Of a stretch of DNA of 54,119 bases, positions 8,931 to 17,928 are shown in pieces. The DNA comes from Pseudomonadota bacterium. GTDB lineage: Bacteria > Pseudomonadota > Gammaproteobacteria > Steroidobacterales > Steroidobacteraceae. The stretch spans positions 1 to 54,119 of the forward strand of contig JAKARC010000015.1 of NCBI GenBank assembly GCA_021822385.1, written 5' to 3'. The translations under genes and the position numbers were made by a program. Numbering within the stretch: position 1 is the first letter of the stretch; the number at the start of each line of letters is the position of its first letter. The notes below the pieces were generated by a model. It searched no databases. It was given only the letters and a program-made list of their open reading frames with translations, and had not been told where the DNA came from.

Positions 8931-9699
8931 GGCGCTCGCTCTCGGCGCGAAACGCGGCCGCCTCCGCCGTGAACGTGCGGTACAGTCGCCGCATCGTTTG
9001 TGCGCCGACACCGAGCGCACCGAGACGTGCGCTGAGTGCCGCCGGGTTTGGAGCTTCCTGCGGTCCATAACAGCCATAGCAGCCGCGGCCATAGGCGGGG
9101 CAGAGCGCACCGCAGCCGGCCTGCGTGACCGGTCCGAGGCAGGCGCTGCCACGGCTCACCATCACGCACGCGCTACTGCGGGCTTTGCACTCGATGCAGA
9201 CGCTGTGGTGAGGGAGCACCGGTTGGCGACCTGCCTGCAGTGCCGCGAGCACCTCGAGGAGCGCTTGTTTGTCGATCGGGCAGCCGCGCAGTTCGAAATC
9301 AACGGGCACATGTTCAGCGATTGGCGTCGAGGTGGCGAGCGTGCGCAGATACTCGGGCTGCGGATAGACCGCTGCGGCGAATTCGGCGGCATCGGCGAAG
9401 TTGCGCAGCGCCTGGATACCCCCGGCGGTGGCGCAGGCGCCGATCGCCACGAGGTGTGTCGAGCGGCGCCGTATGGCGCGGATGTGCTCGAGCGCCGCCG
9501 GAGTTGAAATAGAGCCCTCCACGAGCGAGACGTCGTAGTGGCCCGAGTTCATCGGTCCGGCCTCCGGGAAATAGGCGATCTCGACTGTCGCGGCGAGTGC
9601 GAGCAGGTCGTCCTCGCAATCGAGCAATGTCAGCTGACAGCCGTCGCAGGAGGCGAATTTCCACACCGCCAAGCGGCTCTTGCGCGTAACCGTCCGCAT
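8920..9699 (-). CDS. hydD: [NiFe] hydrogenase small (delta) subunit
   Basis: A 259-residue protein of the NADH:ubiquinone oxidoreductase 20-kDa family, the electron-relay subunit. Fe-S ligands are seen in [11 protein letters not shown] (proximal cluster, about residues 16-24), [10 protein letters not shown] and RGCPIDK. A cysteine-rich C-terminal region ([12 protein letters not shown], then [17 protein letters not shown]) fits additional 4Fe-4S clusters. It has no twin-arginine signal, which fits a cytoplasmic group 3 enzyme. Its start codon overlaps the stop of the gamma-subunit gene (TAATG) and its end overlaps the large-subunit start. Confidence 0.94.
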   Translation of the reverse strand: MRTVTRKSRLAVWKFASCDGCQLTLLDCEDDLLALAATVEIAYFPEAGPMNSGHYDVSLVEGSISTPAALEHIRAIRRRSTHLVAIGACATAGGIQALRNFADAAEFAAAVYPQPEYLRTLATSTPIAEHVPVDFELRGCPIDKQALLEVLAALQAGRQPVLPHHSVCIECKARSSACVMVSRGSACLGPVTQAGCGALCPAYGRGCYGCYGPQEAPNPAALSARLGALGVGAQTMRRLYRTFTAEAAAFRAESERHGA

Positions 9700-10559
9700 T
9701 ACAACTCCCGAATGGCGAGCGCGGGGCGAAGGCGAGCATAGGGCAGTATCGGACCGTCGCGGCAGATGAACGCGGCGCCGAGCTGACAGTGTCCACATAC
9801 ACCCACGGCGCATTTCATATTGCGCTCCAGCGACAGATGGATCGAAGTATCGGGAAGACCGGCGGCCTCGAGCGCGGCGGCGGCGAAGCGCATCATGACT
9901 TCCGGACCGCAAACGAAGGCAAGGGTGTGCACCGGATCCAGCCCCATTCGTCCAATCAGCGTAGTGACCACCCCCACATGCCCATGCCAGCCGGCTCCGG
10001 CATGATCGACGGTGATCTCGATGTCCAGTTCAAGATGACGACGCCAAGCCTCGAGTTGATGCATGAACAGCACCTCCGCGGGCGAGCGTGTGCCATAGAG
10101 CAGCATGATCCGTCCGTAGCGTGGGCGTTCGGCGAGGAGCTGGTAGATCACCGGCCGCAACGGCGCCAGGCCGAGGCCGCCGGCGAGCAGCAACACATCG
10201 TGACCGCGAGCGGCGTGCATTGGCCAGCCGGTGCCAAAGGGCCCGCGTATCCCGATGGGGGCGCCCTGCGGCAGCTTGGCGAGGGCACGCGAGACCGCGC
10301 CGACGGCGCGGACGGTATGGATCAGGCGTGTGCCATCGCGCGGGTCCCCGGAGAGACTGATCGGGACCTCGCCGATCCCGAATGCGGTCAGCATGTTGAA
10401 TTGACCGGCAGCGCAGGGCACAACGCCGGGATCGGTCTCCCCGATCTCGACAGTCCATACCCCGGGGGCGTCCCGGTGCCGCCGCAAAATGCGACCAATG
10501 CGCGGAACCATCGCTGCGGAGGCGAGTCTTGTGCCGGAGTCCTCAGAGGAGAGTGCCAT
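9699..10559 (-). CDS. hydG: Hydrogenase gamma subunit, FAD/NAD(P)-binding
   Basis: A 286-residue member of the ferredoxin-NADP reductase-like family, as in sulfhydrogenase gamma subunits and dihydroorotate dehydrogenase electron-transfer subunits. It has a flavin-binding barrel, the NAD(P)-binding segment [20 protein letters not shown], and [11 protein letters not shown]. The C-terminal [20 protein letters not shown] supplies cysteines for a 2Fe-2S cluster. It should pass electrons between the Fe-S subunits and NAD(P)H. It overlaps the upstream CNB gene by 17 bases and the small-subunit gene by one base. Confidence 0.93.
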   Translation of the reverse strand: MALSSEDSGTRLASAAMVPRIGRILRRHRDAPGVWTVEIGETDPGVVPCAAGQFNMLTAFGIGEVPISLSGDPRDGTRLIHTVRAVGAVSRALAKLPQGAPIGIRGPFGTGWPMHAARGHDVLLLAGGLGLAPLRPVIYQLLAERPRYGRIMLLYGTRSPAEVLFMHQLEAWRRHLELDIEITVDHAGAGWHGHVGVVTTLIGRMGLDPVHTLAFVCGPEVMMRFAAAALEAAGLPDTSIHLSLERNMKCAVGVCGHCQLGAAFICRDGPILPYARLRPALAIREL

Positions 10560-11004
10560 AAACGTCCAGGAGCTGCAGCCGCGCCGCCTGCAGGCGTTGG
10601 AGCAACACCGGCATAAAGCATTGCATCAGCTCGTAACCAAAGTCGTGGTCGGCGCCGCACAGCGCACGCAAGCGGGCGGCGTCGAAAGCTATGGCACGTA
10701 TCGGTTCGAAGGCCTGAGCATCGTAGCTCGAGCGATATGGCCGAATCAGCCAGGAGAGGCCGACGATCTCACCGGGCTGCAGCGTCTGCACGCGGCGTGC
10801 GCCGCAGCCCGGAACGTGAACCTGCAGGGCGAGGCGCCCTTGTTGCAAGAGATAGAAGCGATCCTCCGGCGCGTTCTCGTGCAGCAGGTATGCGCCGGGC
10901 GGGAACTGTGCAGGCTCGGCGTAGCGGGTCAGCGCGGCTCGGTGCGCGCTATCGAGGGGGGTGAAGAACGGCTGTTCCATCAAGACGCGCTCGAGAGATT
11001 CCAC
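10543..11004 (-). CDS. CNB-domain-only protein within the hydrogenase operon
   Basis: A 153-residue protein with one cyclic-nucleotide-binding beta-roll ([20 protein letters not shown], then [20 protein letters not shown]) and a C-terminal helix. It ends at YGTLL with no helix-turn-helix. It therefore cannot be a Crp-type DNA-binding regulator by itself. A GTG start at 11004 is preferred because AGGAG lies about 6 bases upstream; the upstream in-frame extension is not conserved. Its place between the beta and gamma genes, with an 8-base gap on one side and a 17-base overlap on the other, suggests an accessory or regulatory subunit of the enzyme. That role is inferred. Confidence 0.82.
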   Translation of the reverse strand: MESLERVLMEQPFFTPLDSAHRAALTRYAEPAQFPPGAYLLHENAPEDRFYLLQQGRLALQVHVPGCGARRVQTLQPGEIVGLSWLIRPYRSSYDAQAFEPIRAIAFDAARLRALCGADHDFGYELMQCFMPVLLQRLQAARLQLLDVYGTLL

Positions 11005-11012
11005 CCGTGCTC

Positions 11013-12140
11013 CTATCCGGCCGGTGGAGCGGCGATGGCCCGCACTTGCTCGGTCAGATCGATGCCGACCGGACACCAGGTGATGCAGCGACCACAGCCG
11101 ACACAGCCGGAACTGCCATATTGATCGTGCCAAGTCGCAAGCTTATGCGTCAGCCATTGGCGATAGCGTGCCGCAGTGCTATGGCGCACGCTGCCACCAT
11201 GCAAATACGAGAATTCGGACGTATAGCAAGAATCCCATCGTCGCGAGCGCGAGATGCGCTCACCGCTAAGATCACTGACGTCTGCGACAGAAGTGCACAT
11301 GCAAGTCGGGCACACCATGGTGCAGTTGCCGCAGGCAAGGCAACGTTCGCCGACTTCGGTCCAGCTCGGGTGCTGCAAATTACCAAGCAGCAGGTCATGA
11401 AGATTGGTGCTCGAGATCTTTCGGCCCATGCTGGCGCGAGTGTGGGCGAGGATGGTTTGCTCCGCCGCGATCTGCGCGGCATTGGCCGGTGCGCTCGGCA
11501 CGGCGGCGAGGACAGCGCTGCCGGCGGTGGTGCCGCTGTGCACCAAAAACACCGGCGGACTCTGGTCAGACAGCTCGGTGAGCGCCAGATCGAAGCCGGC
11601 GGTGACCTGCGGTCCGGCGTGCATCGAGTCGCAGAAGCAGGTACCGCCGGCAACAGAACAATTTACGGCAATGATGAATACCTGCGCACGGCGTGCACGA
11701 TAATAAGGATCACCGGGTCCGGTGCCGAGCAATGCCCGATCCATCAGCGCGATGGCGTGCAGTTCGCACGCGCGTGCTCCGACGAAAGCCATGCGCTCGC
11801 TCGGTGGCGGCTCCGGTTGGATCTGCACGGCATCACCGCGCATCCGGGCGCTCCACAGACGTTGCCCAGGTGGGTGCAGAAACGGTTTCCACGACTGTGC
11901 ACTCACAGCGTAGCCGAAGAGCGCATCGTCACCGCGACGTTGCAGTCGGTAGTGACCGCCGTCTTGCACGTCCGTCCAGCCTCGCGGCAGGTCGGCAGTG
12001 GACTCGATGTCATCGTAAACGACGACATCGTCGCGCACGATCGGGCCGAGCAGGCGGTGCCCGCTACGCTTCAGCTCCGCGAGCAGGGCGTCAAAGCCGG
12101 CATGAGTCAGCACTTGCGGCGGTGCGAGTGCGCTAGTCAT
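11013..12140 (-). CDS. hydB: Hydrogenase beta subunit, 4Fe-4S dicluster protein
   Basis: A protein of about 375 residues matching the sulfhydrogenase beta-subunit / anaerobic sulfite reductase A type. Two ferredoxin motifs lie in the C-terminal third: [16 protein letters not shown] and [17 protein letters not shown]. It should carry two 4Fe-4S clusters linking the flavin subunit to the small subunit. ATG 12140 is chosen because the family begins near [20 protein letters not shown] 12203 and TTG 12242 are alternatives. None has a strong ribosome binding site. It is the first gene of the hydrogenase operon. Confidence 0.93.
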   Translation of the reverse strand: MTSALAPPQVLTHAGFDALLAELKRSGHRLLGPIVRDDVVVYDDIESTADLPRGWTDVQDGGHYRLQRRGDDALFGYAVSAQSWKPFLHPPGQRLWSARMRGDAVQIQPEPPPSERMAFVGARACELHAIALMDRALLGTGPGDPYYRARRAQVFIIAVNCSVAGGTCFCDSMHAGPQVTAGFDLALTELSDQSPPVFLVHSGTTAGSAVLAAVPSAPANAAQIAAEQTILAHTRASMGRKISSTNLHDLLLGNLQHPSWTEVGERCLACGNCTMVCPTCMCTSVADVSDLSGERISRSRRWDSCYTSEFSYLHGGSVRHSTAARYRQWLTHKLATWHDQYGSSGCVGCGRCITWCPVGIDLTEQVRAIAAPPAG

Positions 12141-13011
12141 TAGCGGCTCGGGACCGGCACTCTGCGGCGGCGCGACGGGGTACAGCCCGGGGTACGCTTG
12201 CATGAGCGTCGCGGCAATCGGGGCGCACGGACAATACCGCAAGTGTGCACGGTGATCGCGGATATCGGCTCGCTGGGTTCATTGCCGCACACTCTGCAAG
12301 ATCGTTGTTCTATGGTTACAAGTCGTCAACCATTTAGGCATGCGCAGATATACCTACGGCACGCGCGCCGGTACGCTTGGATATACCATCGACCAGTCGC
12401 GCCGCGCATGCTGCCGGTGCACGGTGCTCATCCGAAATTGAGTGAATCGCGCCAATCCGCCGCGCGCTGTTGTGAATCTGCACCGGCCCGCCGTGAGTTT
12501 CGAGGTACCCGCCGCAGGGTGGGGTCTGGTGCGCTCGAGTGCGCTCAGTTTGGACACTGGGAGCACTCGTCATCACGCTAGTCGCGCCATCGACAACCCG
12601 TGTGCCACGCGGGGGCCGCCGCAGTGCTGAACGTCGAAAGCTTGTCCGGGCGTTCCTTGCTCGCGGCAACTGCAGGGACGGAACCCGTCGTTTCGAACCT
12701 GAGCCTCAGAACAGAGCATCCGGTCGAACGGAAGCGGACATCGCGCAGCGTGTTGCGCGACGGCCCGTCGCTAGCGGATACTGAGACCGGGGCACGGTGT
12801 GGAGTCCAGGCGGTGGGCGCGAATTGCATGACACGGACAACGTGCGACGCGCCGTGGCCGCGTGCGACCGTGTCGAAGCCGACCGCGGAGTCCTGCGGCT
12901 CTGGGACGCGATCGTGTCGCCGTCCTTAACCGGTGGTCAGGGGCCGCGTTCCACGCGGTCGGCAGGTGAGTGTCCAGCGCCTCGGCGCGCACCGAAGTGC
13001 ATGCGAGCGGA
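12141..13011. other. Long divergent intergenic region upstream of the hydrogenase operon
   Basis: About 870 bases between the hydrogenase beta gene (minus) and the b-type cytochrome (plus), presumably holding both promoters. A 22-base dyad, ATGGTT-N10-AACCAT, lies at 12312-12333. A perfect 15-base palindrome, GCGACGGCCCGTCGC, lies at 12757-12771. No open frame here has a recognisable product or a good ribosome binding site. Confidence 0.55.
12312..12333. promoter_or_regulatory. Dyad ATGGTT-N10-AACCAT upstream of the hydrogenase operon
   Basis: Two perfect 6-base inverted arms separated by 10 bases, about 170 bases upstream of the proposed hydB start. The size fits a dimeric regulator site, but the arms do not match Fnr (TTGAT-N4-ATCAA). 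A TTGACG on the minus strand overlaps it and could be a -35 element; the matching -10 (AACGAT) is poor. Confidence 0.3.
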
Positions 13012-13686
13012 ATGATGACTCGTTTCGAGCCTCGGAATACGACTTCTCAGAGGAACGCCGTACTGGTGAAGACGTGGGATCCGCTCATGCGGATACTGCA
13101 TTGGTGGCTGGCAGTCACGTTGCTGCTGCAGTTCGGCACCGGCACGATCTTCTGGATGTGGGGCGATGATCTCACGAACCGTATGATGTTTGCGCTGAAC
13201 CTTCCCCATTTTTACTGTGGCTATGCGTTCGCAACAGCTTTGTGCATCAGAGTCGCCCTGCTGTTCGTGGGGCCGGAACGGTATCGGTGGCGCGACCTGG
13301 TACCGTTGACTGAAGCGCAACAGCGCAACTGGCGCAGAACGGTTTTTTATTATGCGAGCTTGGGTCGCCGTCCCTGTCCGCGAAGCCTCGGGCATAATGC
13401 CTTTGCAGGACCGTTTTATCTCATGTTCTTCCTCATTGCCGCGGCGCAGGTCGCTGTGGGCATGTATCTGTCCTTCCTGCCCGGTGGTTCGCTGCAGATG
13501 GACTCCGGGTGGATGCTCCTGCACAGGTACTTGTTCCTCGCACTGGCGAGTTTCGTTCTGGCACACATCGCTGCTGTGGTCATGAGGGAAATTCACGGTA
13601 AGAGCAACATTGCGTCAGCGATGCTGCACGGCTACAAGGAGTACTCCGAAGAGGAATATCGGGACCTTGTCTCGCAGCGGGAGTAG
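13012..13686 (+). CDS. Cytochrome b561-type membrane protein (Ni/Fe-hydrogenase/thiosulfate-reductase cytochrome b family)
   Basis: About 224 residues with four predicted membrane helices. Likely haem-ligand histidines sit in MRILHWWLAVTLLLQFG (helix 1), HFYCGYAFATALC (helix 2), LLHRYLFLALASFVLAH and the following helix. The motif VKTWDPLMRILHW is typical of the family. It would pass electrons between quinones and a periplasmic or membrane partner. Although it is divergent from the hydrogenase operon, a group 3b enzyme is soluble and does not need a cytochrome b, so a functional link is uncertain. ATG 13012 follows GAGCGG; GTG 12970 is an alternative. Confidence 0.85.
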   Translation: MMTRFEPRNTTSQRNAVLVKTWDPLMRILHWWLAVTLLLQFGTGTIFWMWGDDLTNRMMFALNLPHFYCGYAFATALCIRVALLFVGPERYRWRDLVPLTEAQQRNWRRTVFYYASLGRRPCPRSLGHNAFAGPFYLMFFLIAAAQVAVGMYLSFLPGGSLQMDSGWMLLHRYLFLALASFVLAHIAAVVMREIHGKSNIASAMLHGYKEYSEEEYRDLVSQRE

Positions 13687-13880
13687 TGCGGCGCGCAGGG
13701 ACCGGATGCCGTAGCCGACTGCGCTGCTGATCACGGTGGAGCTGATCGCGTGTGCCAACTCTCTTAAGCGCTGCAGCATTGCCGCATCCGGATGCAACGG
13801 GCGGCGCGTGACCGATACACTTACAGATGCTGGACGCGGAATGTTCTGGCGAGGTGGAGCCCGAGAGGTTATTGAGTGCA

Positions 13881-14570
13881 ATGAACGATGATCGTGTTCG
13901 CATGGCCGGCCGGGCGCACATGCCTTCGCCACCGCGCACCCGTGGGCTCAATTATGCGGTCTGTCGGTGTAGTTTCGTCTTCTGGGCGCTGGTTTTAGGT
14001 GGCGTTCTCGCGACGAGCGCGCCGGCCCGCGTCGCTCGCATTGACGGCTGGCAGGTCAGTGGTTTAACGCCGAACGTCGTACGCATCGTTGCAGCGCAAA
14101 AGCCGGCGCGCACTGCGGAGTTTGCCGACCTCGTCCACGAGCTGAATGCGGCAGCCATCCAGCGTGGCTACACCGATGCACATGTGAGTCGGCTTGCAGG
14201 ACGCGACGCGCACTCGAGTCTTGAAACGATCGCAGAAGATGACCGCGCGGGTCTGTGGTTGCTGCAATACAATGGCTTGGTCGCGGCGGGAGTCATCGTT
14301 GTGTCGCTTGTGGTCGAGTTCGCGCTGAGGCCGACGCGAGCCGCCGGGTCGGGAAAACGCACAGCCGGTTTCGTTCGCCTGCTCAGAGTGGTGCCGATGG
14401 TGCTCGGGGCGATCATGGTGATCGCAGGGTATCTGCATGCCGTAAACTCGGTGCACTGGGCGCGAGCCAGTGCCGAAGTGCGCAAGCGGCAGCCCTTTCT
14501 TGCGGGGTCATCTGTCGTGGCGCTGGCGCTGATGGGGGTGATCGCCTTAAGCAAGCAGCCTCAGCGCTGA
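13881..14570 (+). CDS. Hypothetical membrane protein
   Basis: About 229 residues. An N-terminal hydrophobic segment (FVFWALVLGGVLATSAPARV) resembles a signal or anchor. A soluble stretch of roughly 90 residues rich in Ala, Arg and Asp follows, then three membrane helices near YNGLVAAGVIVVSLVVEFAL, VPMVLGAIMVIAGYLHAV and VVALALMGVIAL. The family is not recognised. ATG 13881 is used because a GAGTG precedes it; ATG 13827 would add 18 residues. It is convergent with the PAP2 genes. Confidence 0.55.
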   Translation: MNDDRVRMAGRAHMPSPPRTRGLNYAVCRCSFVFWALVLGGVLATSAPARVARIDGWQVSGLTPNVVRIVAAQKPARTAEFADLVHELNAAAIQRGYTDAHVSRLAGRDAHSSLETIAEDDRAGLWLLQYNGLVAAGVIVVSLVVEFALRPTRAAGSGKRTAGFVRLLRVVPMVLGAIMVIAGYLHAVNSVHWARASAEVRKRQPFLAGSSVVALALMGVIALSKQPQR

Positions 14571-14743
14571 CTCCCGGAATTGTCCCATCACAGCGGTGCG
14601 GACTGCGATCATGCCCAGGGTGTCGGCGCACGGCACGGCCGCACGCTCCGCGCCGCGGGATTGCGCTGCGCGTGCGAACTGCGTCGATCGAGCCGTGGCA
14701 CTGTGGGCAGCGGGCGCATTCTTGAGGCACACCGCAATGCCCG

Positions 14744-15565
14744 TCAATGGCGGCCGCCGAAGGTCATTGCGACGGTGAGCACGCCGCCGCCCGGCAACGG
14801 CGAGAACCCGATCATGCGCCGTGGCGTGTTCAATCCCATGAACGCGCGCGTGAAGAAGTCGGCGCAGAAATCACCGAGCGCCATGCCGAAGAGCGTATCG
14901 GATGGATAATGCCAGCCGCCCTCGACCCGTGCCCAGGCGGTGGCGAAGGTGAGTCCATGCAAACCGGCATCGAGCGCGATGCGCACGCCCGGGCGCATTG
15001 GAATCTGGGCAAGATTGAGCATGGCGAGGCGGGTATAGACTGCTGATGTGGTGGTGTGGTTCGAGGGAAAACTGTGATCGTTGGCACGATTCGGTCGTTC
15101 GCGGCGGACCGCCCGGCTGATCAGACTGTTTGTTTCGATTGCGGTGGTGGCGGCAACGAGGTTGACCAGGTATCCCTTGGCCTTGTCCCCGAGCCATGTG
15201 GCGCCGAAACGCCCGCTCGGGGCAAATAACAGTGCCGCGATATCCATTCCAACCGAGGCGCTGCGCAACCGATAACTCCACCGTGTGGCATTGGCGTTCG
15301 AGCCGAAAATGGGGGTGTGTGTTCGCCCCCAGTGCGAGAGGCGGTGATCGAGATTGTCGACCTGCAGAGCGCCGGCGGCAGCGAGCGGACCCCAGACCCA
15401 CGGGTCCGTTGCAGCCGCATAGGCCGCTCGGCGCACGCGCGCCCAGCCCGGGGTCACCGTTACGTTGTGACCCCACTGGTGCGCGTACGGCAGCGCGGCG
15501 CAGCCGGCAAGCGCCAGCAGCACCAGTGCTGCCATCAACCATCGGGCGCGGAGCAGCGTGCTCAC
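14744..15565 (-). CDS. PAP2-superfamily phosphatase with lipoprotein signal
   Basis: About 273 residues. A lipoprotein signal (MAALVLLALAGCAAL) precedes a PAP2 core. The three-part signature reads RAVRRERPNRAND, SFPSNHTTT (PSGH-like, catalytic His kept) and ARVEGGWHYPSDTLFG. The family dephosphorylates lipid or other phosphoesters at the cell envelope. GTG 15565 is favoured because GAGG lies 9 bases upstream within the end of the previous gene; ATG 15535 is the alternative. It follows the second PAP2 gene by 14 bases, so the two form a tandem operon. Substrate unknown. Confidence 0.8.
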   Translation of the reverse strand: MSTLLRARWLMAALVLLALAGCAALPYAHQWGHNVTVTPGWARVRRAAYAAATDPWVWGPLAAAGALQVDNLDHRLSHWGRTHTPIFGSNANATRWSYRLRSASVGMDIAALLFAPSGRFGATWLGDKAKGYLVNLVAATTAIETNSLISRAVRRERPNRANDHSFPSNHTTTSAVYTRLAMLNLAQIPMRPGVRIALDAGLHGLTFATAWARVEGGWHYPSDTLFGMALGDFCADFFTRAFMGLNTPRRMIGFSPLPGGGVLTVAMTFGGRH

Positions 15566-15579
15566 CCGCGGGGACCTCG

Positions 15580-16599
15580 TCAGAAGCGCTTGTAGATACC
15601 GACTGAAAGTCCGTGCGGAAGAATCTCGACCAGCAACGGGATCTTGCGGCGCGAGGCCCAGTAACCGAATGCAGTCCCCAGTATCCAGCCGGCAAGGACG
15701 TCCGACTGCCAATGCCCTTGGCTTCGCATCCGTCCGTACGCGTCGTAGATCGGCAGGAGCTCCGCGGCCCAGATCCACGGATACCGATGGCGATAATGCA
15801 GGATGAAAGGCGTGACGAAACTCGCCTGCAACGTGACCTCTCCGCTCGGGAAGCTCCGCGATCCGCCATCGAAAAATGCATTAGGGCCCTTGCCCTGATA
15901 GGGCCGGGCGCGAGCAAAAACGATCTTCATGGCATCGGCGGCAAATCCGGCAAACACCGACGCGTCGGCTGCCTGCCAGAACACATGGCCGATGCCCTTG
16001 TGATTGCCGAAAAACAATGCTCCGGCTGCCTCAAACGCGACGGTACCGTATTCCAGACCCAGTTGGTTCGAGCGGGACAGAATGCCATTCTTGTCCTGTC
16101 GGGTCAGCCGGTAATCGATGCCGAACGGTCCGTGGCTCGTACCTTCATGAATTCTCATGGCAGCGAGGAACGCCGTGAGGCCAATCGCCGGCAGCGCCCA
16201 TGGGTGCTGCTTCCACCAGACTTTCGGGTGCACGCGCTTTTTCGCAGTTCCGGCACCTCGCTGCACGGACGGCGGGGCGGCGGTTGCAAGGGCGGGAGTC
16301 TGCGCTTGGGTTGGGTACCAGTGTGCGGATCTGGTTGGCCGGATGGCCGCGGCGAGGTCACGCGTCTGCCGCGGAAATCGGCGGGTGCGCGCGGCATCTT
16401 GCCACTGCAGGTGCAGCGTCGGTGCGCGGATCGATGTGAACATGCTGCCGGAAGTCGAGGCGGCAATCGCGGCAAGAGGTTGCGGTAACGCGAGTTCGGT
16501 GGCCTGCGCAAGCGGCGGCAGGCAGGCCACAAGAGTCACCACCGCGGCCGCCAGCGGGTGCGCGCGCGGATTGCGTCCGGATCTGCTGGTATGCGTCAT
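15580..16599 (-). CDS. PAP2-superfamily phosphatase with atypical PSGE motif
   Basis: A 339-residue protein. A signal peptide (LAAAVVTLVACLPPLAQA) and an Ala/Pro-rich linker of about 80 residues precede the PAP2 core. The motifs are KIVFARARPYQG, SFPSGEVT and RMRSQGHWQSDVLAG. The second motif has Glu where the general-acid His of PSGH is usual. The other signature residues are kept, so activity may be altered or the family may differ. It is the first gene of the PAP2 pair. Upstream lie a perfect 13-base hairpin and an ACTTT-N7-AAAGT dyad that may control it. Confidence 0.8.
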   Translation of the reverse strand: MTHTSRSGRNPRAHPLAAAVVTLVACLPPLAQATELALPQPLAAIAASTSGSMFTSIRAPTLHLQWQDAARTRRFPRQTRDLAAAIRPTRSAHWYPTQAQTPALATAAPPSVQRGAGTAKKRVHPKVWWKQHPWALPAIGLTAFLAAMRIHEGTSHGPFGIDYRLTRQDKNGILSRSNQLGLEYGTVAFEAAGALFFGNHKGIGHVFWQAADASVFAGFAADAMKIVFARARPYQGKGPNAFFDGGSRSFPSGEVTLQASFVTPFILHYRHRYPWIWAAELLPIYDAYGRMRSQGHWQSDVLAGWILGTAFGYWASRRKIPLLVEILPHGLSVGIYKRF

Positions 16600-16646
16600 G
16601 AGCTGCGAAGACTCCCATTGGACGGATCAGCGTGATTCGGCGGCGC

Positions 16647-16677
16647 GCAGCGCCGGTGTAACAGACACCGGCGCTGC
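16647..16677 (-). terminator. Perfect 13-bp hairpin between the regulator operon and the PAP2 operon
   Basis: GCAGCGCCGGTGT (16647-16659) pairs perfectly with ACACCGGCGCTGC (16665-16677) around AACAG. It lies about 190 bases after the regulator stop and 48 bases before the PAP2 start. There is no T-tract. It could end the regulator transcript or act as a leader hairpin for the PAP2 mRNA. Confidence 0.55.
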
Positions 16678-16704
16678 CCACCCACTCGACACCTGTGATC
16701 TTAA

Positions 16705-16721
16705 ACTTTCTATCGCAAAGT
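16705..16721. promoter_or_regulatory. Operator-like dyad ACTTT-N7-AAAGT, copy 1
   Basis: ACTTTCTATCGCAAAGT lies about 105 bases upstream of the PAP2 operon start and just downstream of a winged-helix regulator gene. The same pattern, with the shared core AAACTTTCYAYYGCAAAGT, recurs at 36635-36651 upstream of the GT9 gene. Two such copies in noncoding DNA suggest a common regulator, possibly the neighbouring winged-helix protein. That pairing is inferred. Confidence 0.45.
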
Positions 16722-16865
16722 ACAAGCACGTCGCATTGCATCGGATGTGGGCCGCAGAGCGCGTACGGGCTGTGCGGCGCCGCGCGCGTGCACGCTTGCG
16801 CAGCAGCTTACGCTCCCGCGCGCCGTACGGACCGCCGCCAATGCGGAAAACTCCGCCGTGGCGGG

Positions 16866-17255
16866 TCAAGTTCGCGCGGGTGCCGGCCGCGGTGCCGGCG
16901 GCACGTCGGCTTGCCTGGCGTGGCTGGCGTCGCGCAGTACTTGTTCGAGGACTTCGAGATATTCAAGCAGACGTTTGCGACCGGCAGCGGTGAGTCGGCA
17001 GGTTGTTTGCGGACGGCCCGGTCCGAGCGCCCGGGTTACGGTTACCAGTCGGGCGAGCTGCAGCACCTGCAGATGGCGATTGAGATTGCCGTCGGTGAGC
17101 GCGCACAGCTGCAGCAATTCGCGAAACGTTAGGCCCTGTGGATGTGCCAGCAACGAGGCGAGGATGCTGAGGCGCGCGCGTTCGTGAATAACCCGGTCAA
17201 GACCCGCATACGAAAATCGGTGCGGCGGTGCCCGTTCCGCGTTACGCGATTTCAT
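16866..17255 (-). CDS. Winged-helix transcriptional regulator
   Basis: A 129-residue protein consisting of a winged helix (ILASLLAHPQGLTFRELLQL, TDGNLNRHLQVLQLARLVTV, then GPGRPQTTCRLTAAGRKRLL) and a C-terminal helix. It resembles ArsR/MarR-like regulators that are paired with small membrane proteins. The ATG at 17255 starts MKSRNAERAP; longer frames overlap the next gene and are not conserved. It overlaps the 3' end of the upstream membrane-protein gene by 14 bases, so the two are probably translationally coupled. The effector is unknown. Confidence 0.85.
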   Translation of the reverse strand: MKSRNAERAPPHRFSYAGLDRVIHERARLSILASLLAHPQGLTFRELLQLCALTDGNLNRHLQVLQLARLVTVTRALGPGRPQTTCRLTAAGRKRLLEYLEVLEQVLRDASHARQADVPPAPRPAPART

Positions 17256-17859
17256 GATGTTCCCGATAAGCAGTCCACAGCACTGCGGCAACCACGGTCT
17301 GACCGATGCCGAAGGGAATGCCCATCGCCCAGGGCGAAAGTGTGCACGGACAGCTCGCATGGGCGAGCAGCACCAGGCCGCTGGCGAGGTACCATAACCC
17401 GGCGCCAAACATCGGGCGCGGCAGCAGGCGGCAGGAGGCGAACACACCAAGGCTGAAGAGCACTTGCCATAGTCCGGGCAGTATCCAAATATCCTGCGGC
17501 GCTCCTCGCCAGATCACCACCGTGACGAGCAGGCCGGCGACGATCGCCGGCAGGAATTCCTCGCCCGCCGAGCGCAGCATGGGCAGCGCCAGCGCGCTCT
17601 GACTGCGTCGCACGCGGGAGACTGCTTCCAGACTGATCAGCGCCAACGAAAGCGCAGCCGTGGCCACCCATAGCTTAAGATACGTGCCGGGGTGCCGCGC
17701 AGGCTGCCTGATCAGCATGCCCTGCAGCGCGGCGGCGAGGACCGCGAGGAGGCCGGTGGCTGCGAGCGTTGCCGGTCCGTAGCCACGAAACTCGAGGACG
17801 CTCGCGATCTGACTGCGGATGGTCTCGAGTTCCGCGAGCGCCTTGTGCACGTCCGTCAT
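17242..17859 (-). CDS. Membrane protein coupled to the winged-helix regulator
   Basis: A 205-residue protein. A soluble N-terminus (HKALAELETIRSQIASVLEF) precedes about six membrane helices. The helix and loop region near HASCPCTLSPWAMGIPFGIG contains two cysteines and may be a sensing site. The protein is not assigned to a named family here. Pairing with an overlapping winged-helix gene suggests that it senses a membrane signal or is the regulator's main target. It is divergent from the pabBC gene with only about 70 bases between starts. Confidence 0.72.
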   Translation of the reverse strand: MTDVHKALAELETIRSQIASVLEFRGYGPATLAATGLLAVLAAALQGMLIRQPARHPGTYLKLWVATAALSLALISLEAVSRVRRSQSALALPMLRSAGEEFLPAIVAGLLVTVVIWRGAPQDIWILPGLWQVLFSLGVFASCRLLPRPMFGAGLWYLASGLVLLAHASCPCTLSPWAMGIPFGIGQTVVAAVLWTAYREHHEIA

Positions 17860-17928
17860 GTTCTGGTCCGCGACTGTTTGCCAATTTAGAGTGTGCTACC
17901 GTAACAGGAAATCGCACTGAACGACGCT

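Noticed and set aside
12757-12771. Palindrome GCGACGG-C-CCGTCGC before the cytochrome b gene
   Set aside because: Fully GC-rich dyads of this size are expected by chance in this DNA, and it is about 240 bases from the gene, so it is not called as an operator.
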